64,000 nt of DNA from Alterinioella nitratireducens. Lineage in GTDB: Bacteria > Pseudomonadota > Alphaproteobacteria > Rhodobacterales > Rhodobacteraceae. The stretch spans positions 340,186 through 404,185 of the forward strand of contig NZ_JABJVX010000003.1 in assembly GCF_013155465.1 (NCBI RefSeq). The letters are read 5' to 3'. Positions 43,446 through 51,885 of this stretch are shown one piece after another. Numbering within the stretch: position 1 is the first letter of the stretch; each line of letters opens with the position of its first letter. Made by a program: the position numbers and the translations under genes. The notes under the pieces were generated by a model. That model did not search any database. It worked only from the letters and a program-made list of their open reading frames with translations, and had not been told where the DNA came from.

Positions 43446-45005
43446 CTAGCGCCCCCGGAACAGCCCGCCGAGAATACCGCGCACCACGGCGCGGCCCGAC
43501 TGGGTGCCGATCTGGCGCGCGAAGCTCTTGGCAAAGGCCGTGCCGACGCTGTCGGAGCGGGACGTGCGGCGGCGGGTCGGCGTGCTGCTGCTCGACCTGC
43601 CCACGCGGTTGCCGGAATAGCGCCGGCCAGCCTGGTATTCGCGTTCCGCCGCGCTCTCGGCCGCCTCCTCGGCCTGCTCGGCCTGCTCGGCTTCACGCGC
43701 CGCGGCCTCGGCGCGGGCGGCGAGAATCTCGAAGGCGCTTTCGCGGTCGATGCCCGTGTCGTATTTGCCCGCGACGGGCGATCCGTTCATCACAGCGCGG
43801 CGCGCATCCGGATCAATCGGCCCAAGCTGCGACGAGGGCGGGCGGATCAGCGTGCGCTGCACCACCCCCGGCACGCCCTTGCGCTCCAGCATCGAGGTCA
43901 CGGCTTCGCCGACGCCAACCTCGCGGATCGCGTCCTCGGTGTCGAAATCGGGGTTCTCGCGGTAGTTTTCCGCCGCCTGCCGCAACTCGCGCCGGTCCTT
44001 GCCAGTGAAGGCGCGCAGGGCGTGCTGCACCCGGTTGCCTAGCTGGCCCAACACATCCTCGGGCACATCCGCCGGATTCTGGGTGATGAAATAGACCCCG
44101 ACCCCCTTGGAGCGAATGAGGCGCGCGACCTGTTCGACCTTGTCAATGAGCGCCTTGGGCGCGTCGTCGAACAAGAGATGCGCCTCGTCGAAGAAGAAGA
44201 CCAGCTTCGGTTTGTCCGGGTCGCCGACCTCGGGCAGGATCTCGAAAAGCTCCGACAGCAGCCACAGCAGGAAGGTCGCGTAGAGGCGCGGGGAGTTCAT
44301 CAGCTTGTCGGCGGCCAGGATGTTGATGCGGCCAAACCCGGCCTCGTCATGGGTCATGATGTCGGACAATTCCAGCGCCGGTTCGCCGAAAAGGCGGTCG
44401 CCGCCCTGTCCCTCCAGCACCAGCAGCCGCCGCTGAATGGCCCCGATCGAGGCGGTGGAAACATTGCCGTAGCGCAAGGACAGCGTCTTGCGGTTCTCGC
44501 CCACCCAGACCAGCAGCGATTGCAGATCCTTGAGGTCGAGCAGCGCAAGCCCCTGTTCGTCGGCGACGCGGAAGGCGATGTTCATGATGCCTTCCTGGGC
44601 CTCGCTCAACTCCATCAGCCGCGACAGCAGCAGTGGACCCATTTCCGATATGGTGGTGCGCACGGGATGGCCGACCTCGCCGTAGAGATCCCAGAAGGTG
44701 ACCGGATAGGCGCGATAGGCGTAATCGGTGAAGCCGATGGTGCCCGCCCGGCCCATGAAGGCGTCATGCAGGTGGAAATCGGCCCGGCCCGAGGCGCCGA
44801 GGCCGGAGAGATCGCCCTTCACATCGGACAGGAAGACCGGCACGCCCTGCGACGCAAAGCTTTCGGCCAGGATCTGCAGCGTCACCGTCTTGCCGGTGCC
44901 CGTGGCCCCCGCGATGAGGCCGTGCCGGTTGGCGTATTTCAGCAGCAGGTGCTGCGGCTCGGCGTAGCCTGCGCCCCCGCCGCCGATGAAGATCCGATCC
45001 GTCAT
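43446..45005 (-). CDS. HerA-like ATPase (DUF853 family)
   Basis: The 519-residue protein is a HerA/FtsK-type P-loop ATPase of the YjgR/DUF853 group: GLIAGATGTGKTVTLQILAE (Walker A), FLSDVKGDLSGL, KPKLVFFFDEAHLLFDDAP (Walker B) and an arginine-finger-like VYFITQNPADVPEDVLGQLGNRVQHALRA. The C-terminal part is an Ala/Glu coiled region then an Arg/Ser-rich tail. Role not established. Start ATG 45005 (MTDRIFIGGGG). Confidence 0.9.
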   Translation of the reverse strand: MTDRIFIGGGGAGYAEPQHLLLKYANRHGLIAGATGTGKTVTLQILAESFASQGVPVFLSDVKGDLSGLGASGRADFHLHDAFMGRAGTIGFTDYAYRAYPVTFWDLYGEVGHPVRTTISEMGPLLLSRLMELSEAQEGIMNIAFRVADEQGLALLDLKDLQSLLVWVGENRKTLSLRYGNVSTASIGAIQRRLLVLEGQGGDRLFGEPALELSDIMTHDEAGFGRINILAADKLMNSPRLYATFLLWLLSELFEILPEVGDPDKPKLVFFFDEAHLLFDDAPKALIDKVEQVARLIRSKGVGVYFITQNPADVPEDVLGQLGNRVQHALRAFTGKDRRELRQAAENYRENPDFDTEDAIREVGVGEAVTSMLERKGVPGVVQRTLIRPPSSQLGPIDPDARRAVMNGSPVAGKYDTGIDRESAFEILAARAEAAAREAEQAEQAEEAAESAAEREYQAGRRYSGNRVGRSSSSTPTRRRTSRSDSVGTAFAKSFARQIGTQSGRAVVRGILGGLFRGR

Positions 45006-45079
45006 TGCCTGCCCCCTCGTTGCCGCTCCGGCGCTTAAGTCGCCGGTCACAATACATTCTTAACCCTATTGTGCCAGTC

Positions 45080-45170
45080 TGAGTCTCGTGCCGGGCACGG
45101 AATGATCCCGCGTCCCGGCATGAACTTCCTCCCTGTTAACTGGCCGCGCCGCATTGGCGCGGTTCTTTTT
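45080..45170 (+). ncRNA. sRNA candidate 2 (same design as candidate 1)
   Basis: A 7-bp 5' stem TGCCGGG/CCCGGCA (45089-45095, 45114-45120), an unpaired TGAACTTCCTCCCTGTTAAC segment, and a terminator CCGCGCC/GGCGCGG (45144-45162) followed by TTCTTTTT. The middle segment shares CCTCCCTGTT with candidate 1 at 13238. A possible -10 is TATTGT at 45067; the -35 is weak, so the 5' end is uncertain. Confidence 0.55.
45144..45170 (+). terminator. terminator of sRNA candidate 2
   Basis: CCGCGCC/GGCGCGG with a 5-nt loop and TTCTTTTT. No protein gene ends upstream on this strand, which supports an RNA gene. Confidence 0.8.
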
Positions 45171-45249
45171 CTTGCGCCCCACCCGCCACGCGCCAAGCAT
45201 TGGCCCAAACCGCTTTGAAAAAATTGACCGTTTCGGACCTTTTTCCCTG

Positions 45250-45278
45250 TTGACGCAACGCCGGTGTCCCCATAACGT
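45250..45278 (+). promoter_or_regulatory. promoter of sRNA candidate 3
   Basis: TTGACG (45250-45255) and TAACGT (45273-45278) are spaced by exactly 17 bp, predicting transcription from about 45285. Confidence 0.55.
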
Positions 45279-45284
45279 GCGCTC

Positions 45285-45353
45285 ATAAGTCGGCCAGTCC
45301 GACAGGGAGAGAATAAAAAATTCTGAAAAGGGCCCCATCTGCGGGCCCTTTTT
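45285..45353 (+). ncRNA. sRNA candidate 3 (possible sponge)
   Basis: About 69 nt between a good promoter and a strong terminator. A 5' stem GTCGG/CCGAC is followed by ACAGGGAGAGAATAAA and a 10-bp terminator stem AAAAGGGCCC/GGGCCCTTTT. ACAGGGAG is a perfect 8-nt complement of CTCCCTGT in candidates 1 and 2. No start codon fits the AGGGAG as a ribosome site, so it is unlikely to be a leader peptide. The rest of 45354-45504 holds no clear element. Confidence 0.55.
45326..45353 (+). terminator. terminator of sRNA candidate 3
   Basis: AAAAGGGCCC/GGGCCCTTTT, 7-nt loop, T5 at the end; 152 bp before the next gene. Confidence 0.85.
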
Positions 45354-45504
45354 ACTTGGCCCATGAAGGGCTTGGCGAAAACGGGCCGATGGCGGCGCTC
45401 CGCGCCCGCGCGCCGGTGCATTTTGCGCCTGACAGTATCACGCGGCCATGTTAGCCAAGGACCGAACATACCGTTTTCTTCGCATCCATTGACGAGGCGT
45501 TCAC

Positions 45505-46152
45505 ATGAAACTGACGATCATCACCGCAGCCGCTTTGGCTGGCCTCCTGGCCCTGCCGCTGGCGGCGCAGGAAACCGAAACCACAGAAGGCAGCGGCGAC
45601 ACGCTTGGCCTGTCCACCGGCACGCCCGAAGTGGGTTCCACCTACCTGGAGGCCGAATTCGGCGATTGGGAAATGCGCTGCGTGACCGCGCCCGAAGGCC
45701 AGCCCGACCCGTGCCAGCTCTACCAGCTTCTGCGCGACCAGGACGGCAACGCCGTGGCCGAGTTCAACCTCTTCGACGTGCCCAATGAAGGTGACCTTGC
45801 CGCGGGCGCCACCATCGTCACGCCGCTGGACACGCTCCTGACCGGGCAATTGCGCATGGCCGTCGATAGCGCGCAGCCACGCGTCTACCCGTTCAGCTTC
45901 TGCCAGCCCATCGGCTGCTTCGTGCGCCTCGGCCTGACCCATGGCGACCTGGATGCGTTCCGCGCCGGCAACGTGGCCACGATCGCCATCGTGCCGCTGC
46001 CCGCGCCCGACCAGGTGGTGGCGCTTGGCCTGTCGCTTACGGGCTTCACCGCGGGCTTCGAGGCGCTGGAGGCCTATAATGCCGAGGCTCGCGTGCAGAT
46101 GGAGGCGCTGATCGGCACGCCTGACACCGAAAGCACCGAAGCGACCGAGTAA
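45505..46152 (+). CDS. invasion-associated locus B (IalB) family protein
   Basis: The 215-residue product has a cleavable signal peptide (MKLTIITAAALAGLLALPLAAQ) and an IalB-type domain: FGDWEMRCVTAPEGQPDPCQLYQLL, four cysteines likely paired, SFCQPIGCFVRLGLT, and an acidic end. It is periplasmic or surface-exposed. Family name derives from Bartonella invasion locus B; in free-living species the role is unknown. Confidence 0.88.
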   Translation: MKLTIITAAALAGLLALPLAAQETETTEGSGDTLGLSTGTPEVGSTYLEAEFGDWEMRCVTAPEGQPDPCQLYQLLRDQDGNAVAEFNLFDVPNEGDLAAGATIVTPLDTLLTGQLRMAVDSAQPRVYPFSFCQPIGCFVRLGLTHGDLDAFRAGNVATIAIVPLPAPDQVVALGLSLTGFTAGFEALEAYNAEARVQMEALIGTPDTESTEATE

Positions 46153-46177
46153 CGCAAGGCGCGTTAATCAATTCCAA

Positions 46178-46209
46178 GGGCCCGCCGGAGTTTCCGCGCG
46201 GGCCTTTTT
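46178..46209 (+). terminator. terminator of IalB-family gene
   Basis: GGCCCGC/GCGGGCC stem with TTTTT, 26 bp after the stop. It also lies near the end of the convergent ACT-domain gene. Confidence 0.75.
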
Positions 46210-46214
46210 CCGTG

Positions 46215-46616
46215 TCACCCGGCGTGATCGGCGGCGATCCGGGTCAGGATGCGCAATGCGTCCCCCTCGCGGCCCTCGGGCACAAAGATATGGTCATGGT
46301 AGAAGCCCGCGACCGGGTTCACGCCCATCCCCGCCTTCGCCAGTTCCGTCGCGATCACCGCGATGAACCCCACCGCCTCCAGCGCCGAATGCACATCGAG
46401 CGTGATCATCCGGCTTGGAAACTCATAGGCCAGCCCCGCCGCCTCGGCCTCGGCCCGCGTCAGGATCAGCGTGGTGCCCTCGGCCTCGCGGAACACCATG
46501 CGCGCGGTGACGCCCCGAGGGATCGGCCCGGTCAGTGTGGCGAAGACATACGTGCCCGGCACAAGCGTGGCGCGCAGTCCGGCCAAGAGCTTGCCCAGAT
46601 CGGTCTCACCGCTCAT
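46215..46616 (-). CDS. ACT-domain protein
   Basis: The 133-residue product has features of small ACT-domain proteins (ACT_7/DUF2241 type): YVFATLTGPIPRGVTARMVFREAEGTTLILTR and GFIAVIATELAKAGMGVNPVAGFYHDHIFVPEGR. ACT domains bind small ligands, often amino acids. Start ATG 46616 overlaps the ketosynthase stop by 4 bp, so it belongs to the lpxD-ACP-ketosynthase row; the link to lipid chemistry is unclear. Confidence 0.8.
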   Translation of the reverse strand: MSGETDLGKLLAGLRATLVPGTYVFATLTGPIPRGVTARMVFREAEGTTLILTRAEAEAAGLAYEFPSRMITLDVHSALEAVGFIAVIATELAKAGMGVNPVAGFYHDHIFVPEGREGDALRILTRIAADHAG

Positions 46617-47824
46617 GGGGCCGCCCGGAAGGCCAGCACCGCGTTCAGCCCGCCAAAGGCGAAGGCATTGGACAGGACCGCCGTGACCCGCGCCTCGCGC
46701 GCCTCGTTCGGAACCACGTCCAGCGCGCATTCGGGGTCCGGTTCCTCGTAGCCGATGGTCGGCGCGATCACCCCGTCGGTCAGCGCCATGATGCAGGCCA
46801 GCGCCTCGACCGCGCCGGTGCCGCCGATCAGGTGGCCGTGCATCGACTTGGTGGACGAGATCATCAACGCGTCGGCGTGATGGCCGAACACATCCGCCAC
46901 GGCGGCGCATTCGACCTTGTCATTCGCCGCCGTCCCGGTGCCATGCGCGTTGATATAGCCGACATCCTCGCGGTTCAGCCCGGCATCCTTGAGCGCGCCG
47001 GCCATCGCCCGCGCCGCGCCCTGCTTGGACGGCATGACGATATCGGCGGCGTCCGAGGTCATGGCAAAGCCCACCACCTCGGCCAGGATCTCGGCCCCGC
47101 GCGCCTTGGCCCGCTCCAGCGTCTCGAAGACGAAGACGGCTGCCCCCTCGCCCTGCACCATGCCGTTCCTTGTGGCGCTGAACGGGCGGCAGCCATCCTT
47201 GGACATGACGCGCAGCCCTTCCCAGGCCTTCATGCCGCCAAAGCACAGCATCGATTCCGAGCCGCCCGTCACCATGACATCGCACATGCCCGACCGGATC
47301 ATCCAGAACGCCTGCCCCATCGCGTGGTTCGACGAGGAGCAGGCGGTGGCGACGGTAAAGCTCGGGCCCTTGAGGTTGAACTCCATGCTGACATGGCTGG
47401 CCGCCGCGTTGTTCATCAGCTTCGGGACCACGAAGGGGTGCACCCGGTTCTTCCCGTCCTCGTAGACGGTGCGGTAATTCTCATCCAGCGTCTGCATGCC
47501 CCCGCCCGAGGTGCCGAGCACGACGCCCGAGCGCGCCGCCAGGTCGCCGCTGAATTCCAGCCCGGACTGCGCAATCGCCTCGCGCGCGGCGATCAGGGTG
47601 AACTGGGTGAAGCGGTCATAGAGCGAGATCTGCTGCCGGTTGAACAGCGCCTCCGGGTCGTAATCCTTGATCTGCCCGCCAATGCGCACCGCCAGCCGGT
47701 CGAGGTCGCGCATCTCAAGCTCGCCGATGCCGCAGCGCCCCTCGGCCATGGCCCGCTTGGTCGCGGCCACATCGGCCCCGAGCGCGTTGATCGTGCCCTG
47801 CCCGGTGATGACGACGCGCCTCAT
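46613..47824 (-). CDS. beta-ketoacyl-ACP synthase (FabF/NodE-like)
   Basis: The 403-residue condensing enzyme has the active-site C162 (TACSSSNHA), H294 (NAHGTGT) and H331 (KSMHGHLIGGTG), and family blocks GTSGGGMQTLDENY and SNAFAFGGLNAVL. It elongates ACP-bound acyl chains. Since a dedicated ACP is coded just upstream and lpxD before that, a specialised chain such as a lipid A acyl group is a reasonable target. The housekeeping FabF is elsewhere. Confidence 0.9.
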   Translation of the reverse strand: MRRVVITGQGTINALGADVAATKRAMAEGRCGIGELEMRDLDRLAVRIGGQIKDYDPEALFNRQQISLYDRFTQFTLIAAREAIAQSGLEFSGDLAARSGVVLGTSGGGMQTLDENYRTVYEDGKNRVHPFVVPKLMNNAAASHVSMEFNLKGPSFTVATACSSSNHAMGQAFWMIRSGMCDVMVTGGSESMLCFGGMKAWEGLRVMSKDGCRPFSATRNGMVQGEGAAVFVFETLERAKARGAEILAEVVGFAMTSDAADIVMPSKQGAARAMAGALKDAGLNREDVGYINAHGTGTAANDKVECAAVADVFGHHADALMISSTKSMHGHLIGGTGAVEALACIMALTDGVIAPTIGYEEPDPECALDVVPNEAREARVTAVLSNAFAFGGLNAVLAFRAAP

Positions 47825-48084
47825 CTCTGCTCGGCCATCAGCGTCTTGACCGCCGCGATGATGGTCTCGACCGAGGAGATGTCGAAGGGGCTGTTCTGCG
47901 GTTCGTTCGCGTTGAAGGGAACCTGGATGTCGAACTCCTCCTCGATGGCGAAGATGCTTTCGACAAGGCCGAGGCTGTCGATGCCGAGATCGTCCAGCGT
48001 GGCGTCGCGGCGCACGTCCTCCGGCTCGATCACCGCCTGTTCCGCGAGGATCGCGATCACCCGTTTGTCGATTGTGTCAGTCAT
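47821..48084 (-). CDS. acyl carrier protein, AcpXL-like
   Basis: The 87-residue protein has the phosphopantetheine site DDLGIDSLGLVESIFAIEEEF with S37. The following FDIQVPFNANEP stretch recalls AcpXL-type carriers for very long acyl chains in rhizobia rather than the housekeeping AcpP. It is coupled to the ketosynthase by a 4-bp overlap and lies 39 bp after lpxD. Confidence 0.85.
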   Translation of the reverse strand: MTDTIDKRVIAILAEQAVIEPEDVRRDATLDDLGIDSLGLVESIFAIEEEFDIQVPFNANEPQNSPFDISSVETIIAAVKTLMAEQR

Positions 48085-48123
48085 GGCGCCTGATGCCTGT
48101 GCGGGTCCGGTTCAGGGATGGAC

Positions 48124-49212
48124 TTAGTCACTCGAGCCGGGTTTTGAAACGGCTTTCTGCAATGCCGCGACGGTGGCGGCCAGCCGCGGCAGGCGGCGCA
48201 GGGCCTTGTAGGTCTCGACATGGGTTTCCATCTTGACCGCCGGATAGCCCAAGACGGCCCGACCCGCCGGCACGTTCGACAGGATCTTGGTGCCGCCGCC
48301 CGCGACCACGTCCGAGCCGATGGTGACGTTGTCCACGACACCGACCTGGCCGCCGAACACCACCCGGTCCCCGATCGTGGTGGAGCCCGCGACCCCGACC
48401 AGTGCCGCGAAAAGACAGTGTTCACCGGTCACCACGTTATGGGCCAGGTGCACAAGGTTGTCGATCTTGCAGCCATTGCCCACCACGGTGTCGCGGATGG
48501 TGCCCCGGTCGATGGCGGCGTTGGCCCCGATCTCGACGTCATCGCCGATGCGCACCGAGCCGAGCGAATGGATACGGGTCCAGCTCTGGTTCGCGGCCTC
48601 GACCTGGCCCAGGCTTTCGCGGACCTGCTCGACGGTGGATTTCTCGGGCGTCACGAAGGACATCCCGTCATTGCCGATGGAGGCGCCGGGTTGCAGGATC
48701 ACGCGGTCGCCGATGCGCACCCGCGCGCCGATGCGCACCCCTTGCAGGATCAGCGCGTCATCGCCGATCACCGCGCCTTCGGCAATGCTCACATGGCTGG
48801 CGATCCGGGCCCTGGCCCCGATCCGCGCGCCGCGTCCGATCACCACGAACGGGCCGATGGCGGCCCCGATGCCGATTTCGGCGGAGGGGTCGATGATGGT
48901 GGAGGGATGGATCCCCGGCGCGATCTCGGGCCCCGGATCCAGCGCCGCGGTCAGCCCCGCCATGGCATAGCGCGCGCGGCCCACGAAGATCGCCGCCTCA
49001 AGCCCCGCGCCCTGCCAGTCGGTGCCGGGCGACAGCACCGCGGCCCGTGCGCGGCCCCTGGCCAGCCCCTCGACATATTGCGGAGCCATGGCCAGCGCCA
49101 GGTCGCGCGGACCTGCCGAGGCGGGTTCCGCCAGCCCGTCAATCTCAATGTCCAGCGCGCCCTCCGCCGAGGCCCCGAGAGCCTCGGCAATCTGCCGGAT
49201 CGTATGTGCCAT
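48124..49212 (-). CDS. lpxD: UDP-3-O-(3-hydroxyacyl)glucosamine N-acyltransferase
   Basis: The 362-residue protein has the LpxD N-terminal domain ([25 protein letters not shown]) and a left-handed beta-helix of hexapeptide repeats ([20 protein letters not shown] and on) with catalytic-loop HLAHNV in [16 protein letters not shown]. It adds the N-linked 3-hydroxyacyl chain in lipid A synthesis. Other lpx genes (lpxA, lpxB) are not next to it; instead a private ACP and ketosynthase follow. Confidence 0.94.
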   Translation of the reverse strand: MAHTIRQIAEALGASAEGALDIEIDGLAEPASAGPRDLALAMAPQYVEGLARGRARAAVLSPGTDWQGAGLEAAIFVGRARYAMAGLTAALDPGPEIAPGIHPSTIIDPSAEIGIGAAIGPFVVIGRGARIGARARIASHVSIAEGAVIGDDALILQGVRIGARVRIGDRVILQPGASIGNDGMSFVTPEKSTVEQVRESLGQVEAANQSWTRIHSLGSVRIGDDVEIGANAAIDRGTIRDTVVGNGCKIDNLVHLAHNVVTGEHCLFAALVGVAGSTTIGDRVVFGGQVGVVDNVTIGSDVVAGGGTKILSNVPAGRAVLGYPAVKMETHVETYKALRRLPRLAATVAALQKAVSKPGSSD

Positions 49213-49251
49213 GTCTCTGCCCTCCAGCGACCGCCGCTTTCGGGCAGAGCT

Positions 49252-50859
49252 TTAGCTTGAGACCGAGCGGAGTTCCACCCCGGCCTCTTCCATCGCGCGC
49301 CACAGACGCGCGTCGCGGTCATAGACGTCGCGGCGGAAATGCAGCGCGCCATCTTGGTCCACAAAGCTGGTCCAGTAGACGATATGCACCGGAATCTGCG
49401 TGGCCAGATCGACCTGCGTTTCCTGGCCGGTGCTCAGGATGCCGTCGAAATAGCTCTGCGGCGACGCCTCCTGACGCGCCAGCAGGTGATAGGCCAGTTC
49501 CAGCGGGCGCTGCACGCGCACGCAGCCATGGCTGAAGGCGCGGCTTTCGCGCTCGAACAGGCTGCGCGTCGGTGTGTCGTGCAGATAGATGTTGTGCCGG
49601 TTCGGGAACATGAACTTGACCCGGCCAAGCGCGTTGTTCGGCCCCGGCGGCTGGCGCAGGTCGAAGGGGAAGTTGCGCCGAGTATATTGCGTGAAGTCGA
49701 TGCCCGCGCGGCTGACCGGACGACCGCCGCGCATCAGCTCCATTTGCGCCGCGCCGCCGGGATTGGCCTGCATCTGCGGCAGGTATTCATTCACCGTGAT
49801 CGAGCGCGGAACATACCAGCTCGGGTTGATGACCATGTGCTCCATGACGTCCGAGAACTCTGGCGTGGCACGATCCTCGGGGCTGGCACCGACGACGACG
49901 CGGGTGGAAAAGCTCACCTCTTCATCGTCGATCACAAAGGCGTGGAAATCGGGGATATTGACCAGGATATGCCGGTCGCCCCGGTTCGGGTCTTCCCAGT
50001 TCAGCCAGCGCTGACGCTCCATGCCCAGGATGATCTCGCGCAGGCGCTGTTCGGGCGCCACGTTGATTTCCTCGAGCGTGCCGGTCCCAGCGACGCCATC
50101 GGCCTCCAGCCCGTGGCGCACCTGGAAAAGCTGGACCGCCGCCTGCAGTTCCGCGTCATAGACGGCGGTGGCCGAGCGATCCATGTAGCCCATCGCGATC
50201 AGGCGGTCGCGCAGGGCAACCACGGCAGGACCGCGCGCGCCAAGCTCCAGCCGGCCGCCGCGCACCGGTTCGCCCCACCCGCCATTGCCGATCACGCGCT
50301 CCATTTCCATCATGCGGCGTTGCAGGTTGACATATTCGGGATGCGCGGGCGGCAATGCGCGCATGAAATCATGCGGATCGCCCTGCATCAGACCGCTCAG
50401 CAGATCGGTGGGGTCGCGACGCGGAAGCTCGCGCGCGATAACGGGGATGATATCGCCGGGCTCCAGCATCCCCGTCTGCACGTCGCGGGCATAGGCCAGG
50501 AACATGGTCGAGGCCAGGATCTCGGCCTGGCCCCGCGCGTAGGCGTTGTCGGCATCCATGAAGGCCGCGCGCAGCGTGTCGGGGTCATAGCGCGACACCG
50601 GCAGCCCGTGATCGGCGGCCCCCTCCAGCGCGGTCAGGAGCGCGTTGCGCCGGTCGGCATCCTCGGTCCCGGTCCAGATCGGCTCGAACGCGCGCCCGCG
50701 ATAGAACTCGGCCAACCCGTCCTCGGCGGCAACGCCTTCCGCAATGGCCTGGCGGAAGGCCGTGACCAGTGCCGAGGCCGGGGCCGGAATCAGAAGGGTC
50801 AGCGTGAGGGCGAGGGTCAGCAGCGAAAGCGGCAGTCGGCGGAGGCTGAAAAAGGTCAT
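49252..50859 (-). CDS. L,D-transpeptidase (YcbB/LdtD-like)
   Basis: The 535-residue protein has a signal sequence (about 1-30), a peptidoglycan-binding domain (ELGARGPAVVALRDRLIAMGYM, FQVRHGLEADGVAGTGTLEEINV), and the YkuD catalytic domain with HDTPTRSLFERESRAFSHGCVR, nucleophile C446. It makes 3-3 crosslinks in peptidoglycan. It precedes lpxD by 39 bp on the same strand. A divergent YcbK-like gene lies upstream, the partner found beside ycbB in other proteobacteria. Confidence 0.93.
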   Translation of the reverse strand: MTFFSLRRLPLSLLTLALTLTLLIPAPASALVTAFRQAIAEGVAAEDGLAEFYRGRAFEPIWTGTEDADRRNALLTALEGAADHGLPVSRYDPDTLRAAFMDADNAYARGQAEILASTMFLAYARDVQTGMLEPGDIIPVIARELPRRDPTDLLSGLMQGDPHDFMRALPPAHPEYVNLQRRMMEMERVIGNGGWGEPVRGGRLELGARGPAVVALRDRLIAMGYMDRSATAVYDAELQAAVQLFQVRHGLEADGVAGTGTLEEINVAPEQRLREIILGMERQRWLNWEDPNRGDRHILVNIPDFHAFVIDDEEVSFSTRVVVGASPEDRATPEFSDVMEHMVINPSWYVPRSITVNEYLPQMQANPGGAAQMELMRGGRPVSRAGIDFTQYTRRNFPFDLRQPPGPNNALGRVKFMFPNRHNIYLHDTPTRSLFERESRAFSHGCVRVQRPLELAYHLLARQEASPQSYFDGILSTGQETQVDLATQIPVHIVYWTSFVDQDGALHFRRDVYDRDARLWRAMEEAGVELRSVSS

Positions 50860-51213
50860 GGATCACCTGTGCGCATAAAGAGGTCCGTCATTCATAGGCA
50901 TGAACCCTGCCAGACGCCCCCCCCGCCTGTCTATTCACGTTTTTGAAACGCAGGCGCGCTAAACTGCCGAAATCATGGCAGGAAAACCGCCCTCATCGCG
51001 CGCCGGGAAATCGGCCAAGCCCATCGGATCATGGTCCTTTTTGGCAAGATTCTGCCGACCAGGCCCGGTTCGGCAGAAAGTGCCGCCCTGAGACTATCAA
51101 AAATCTCCCGAATGTGTCAGTAAACCCACACTTGGGGATGGACACAAATAAAACCGAATTCAACGGTAATTTGTGGTTTTGAAACGGGTACGAAGGACGG
51201 GGCTTTAATAGAC

Positions 51214-51774
51214 ATGACGAAACCGACGATGACGCGGCGGGCACTTCTTGGTGCCTTTGCAGCGACGACCGTGGCGGCTGCGCCGTTTACGGCCAACGCA
51301 TTCGGCATCCTGCGGGGCGCAGGCGATATCCGCCGATTGAAGATGCATTCCGGGCGCACCGGCGAGACTGTGGACATGGTCTACTGGATCGAGGGCGACT
51401 ACATCCGCCCGGCAATTCAGGAGATCAACTACTTCATGCGCGACTGGCGCACGGATCAGGTGCATGACATCGACCCGCGCACGCTGGACATCATGAGCGC
51501 GTCGCACAAACTGCTGGAGACGAACGAACCCTACATGCTGTTGTCGGGCTACCGCTCGCCCGAGACCAACGCGATGCTGCGGGCCCGGTCTTCGGGCGTG
51601 GCACGCCGGTCGCTGCACATGCAGGGCCAGGCGGCGGATCTGCGTGTCGCCGGACGCTCGGTCAGCCAGGTCGCCCGCGCGGCGCAAACCTGGTCGGCAG
51701 GGGGCGTCGGGCGCTATTCCGGATCGAACTTCACCCATATGGATTGCGGCCCGGTCCGCACCTGGGGCGGCTAA
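51214..51774 (+). CDS. YcbK/DUF882 family zinc peptidase-like protein
   Basis: The 186-residue product starts with a Tat-type signal (TMTRRALLGAFAATTVAAAPFTANA) and has the M15-like ligands H135, D142 and H175 (SLHMQGQAADLR, NFTHMDCGP) plus SGYRSPETN. It is a periplasmic peptidoglycan-related peptidase-like protein. The 354-bp gap 50860-51213 before it shows no gene; I see no strong promoter in it, only an A/T-rich stretch near 51140-51185. Confidence 0.9.
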   Translation: MTKPTMTRRALLGAFAATTVAAAPFTANAFGILRGAGDIRRLKMHSGRTGETVDMVYWIEGDYIRPAIQEINYFMRDWRTDQVHDIDPRTLDIMSASHKLLETNEPYMLLSGYRSPETNAMLRARSSGVARRSLHMQGQAADLRVAGRSVSQVARAAQTWSAGGVGRYSGSNFTHMDCGPVRTWGG

Positions 51775-51848
51775 GCTGCACGGGTGATCCTGTTGCGGGG
51801 GCGGCTGAACCCGTCTGCCCCCGACCGGCACCCGAACCGCGAGATACG

Positions 51849-51875
51849 AAACCGGCCCATGACGGCCGGTTTTTT
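51849..51875. terminator. shared terminator of YcbK-like and pfkB genes
   Basis: AAACCGGCC/GGCCGGTTT with a 6-nt loop and T6 on the plus strand, between two convergent genes. Confidence 0.78.
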
Positions 51876-51885
51876 CATGTGCGGG

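Noticed and set aside
50943-51182. 79-codon plus-strand frame upstream of the YcbK-like gene
   Set aside because: No ribosome-binding site, unbiased composition and no recognisable feature.
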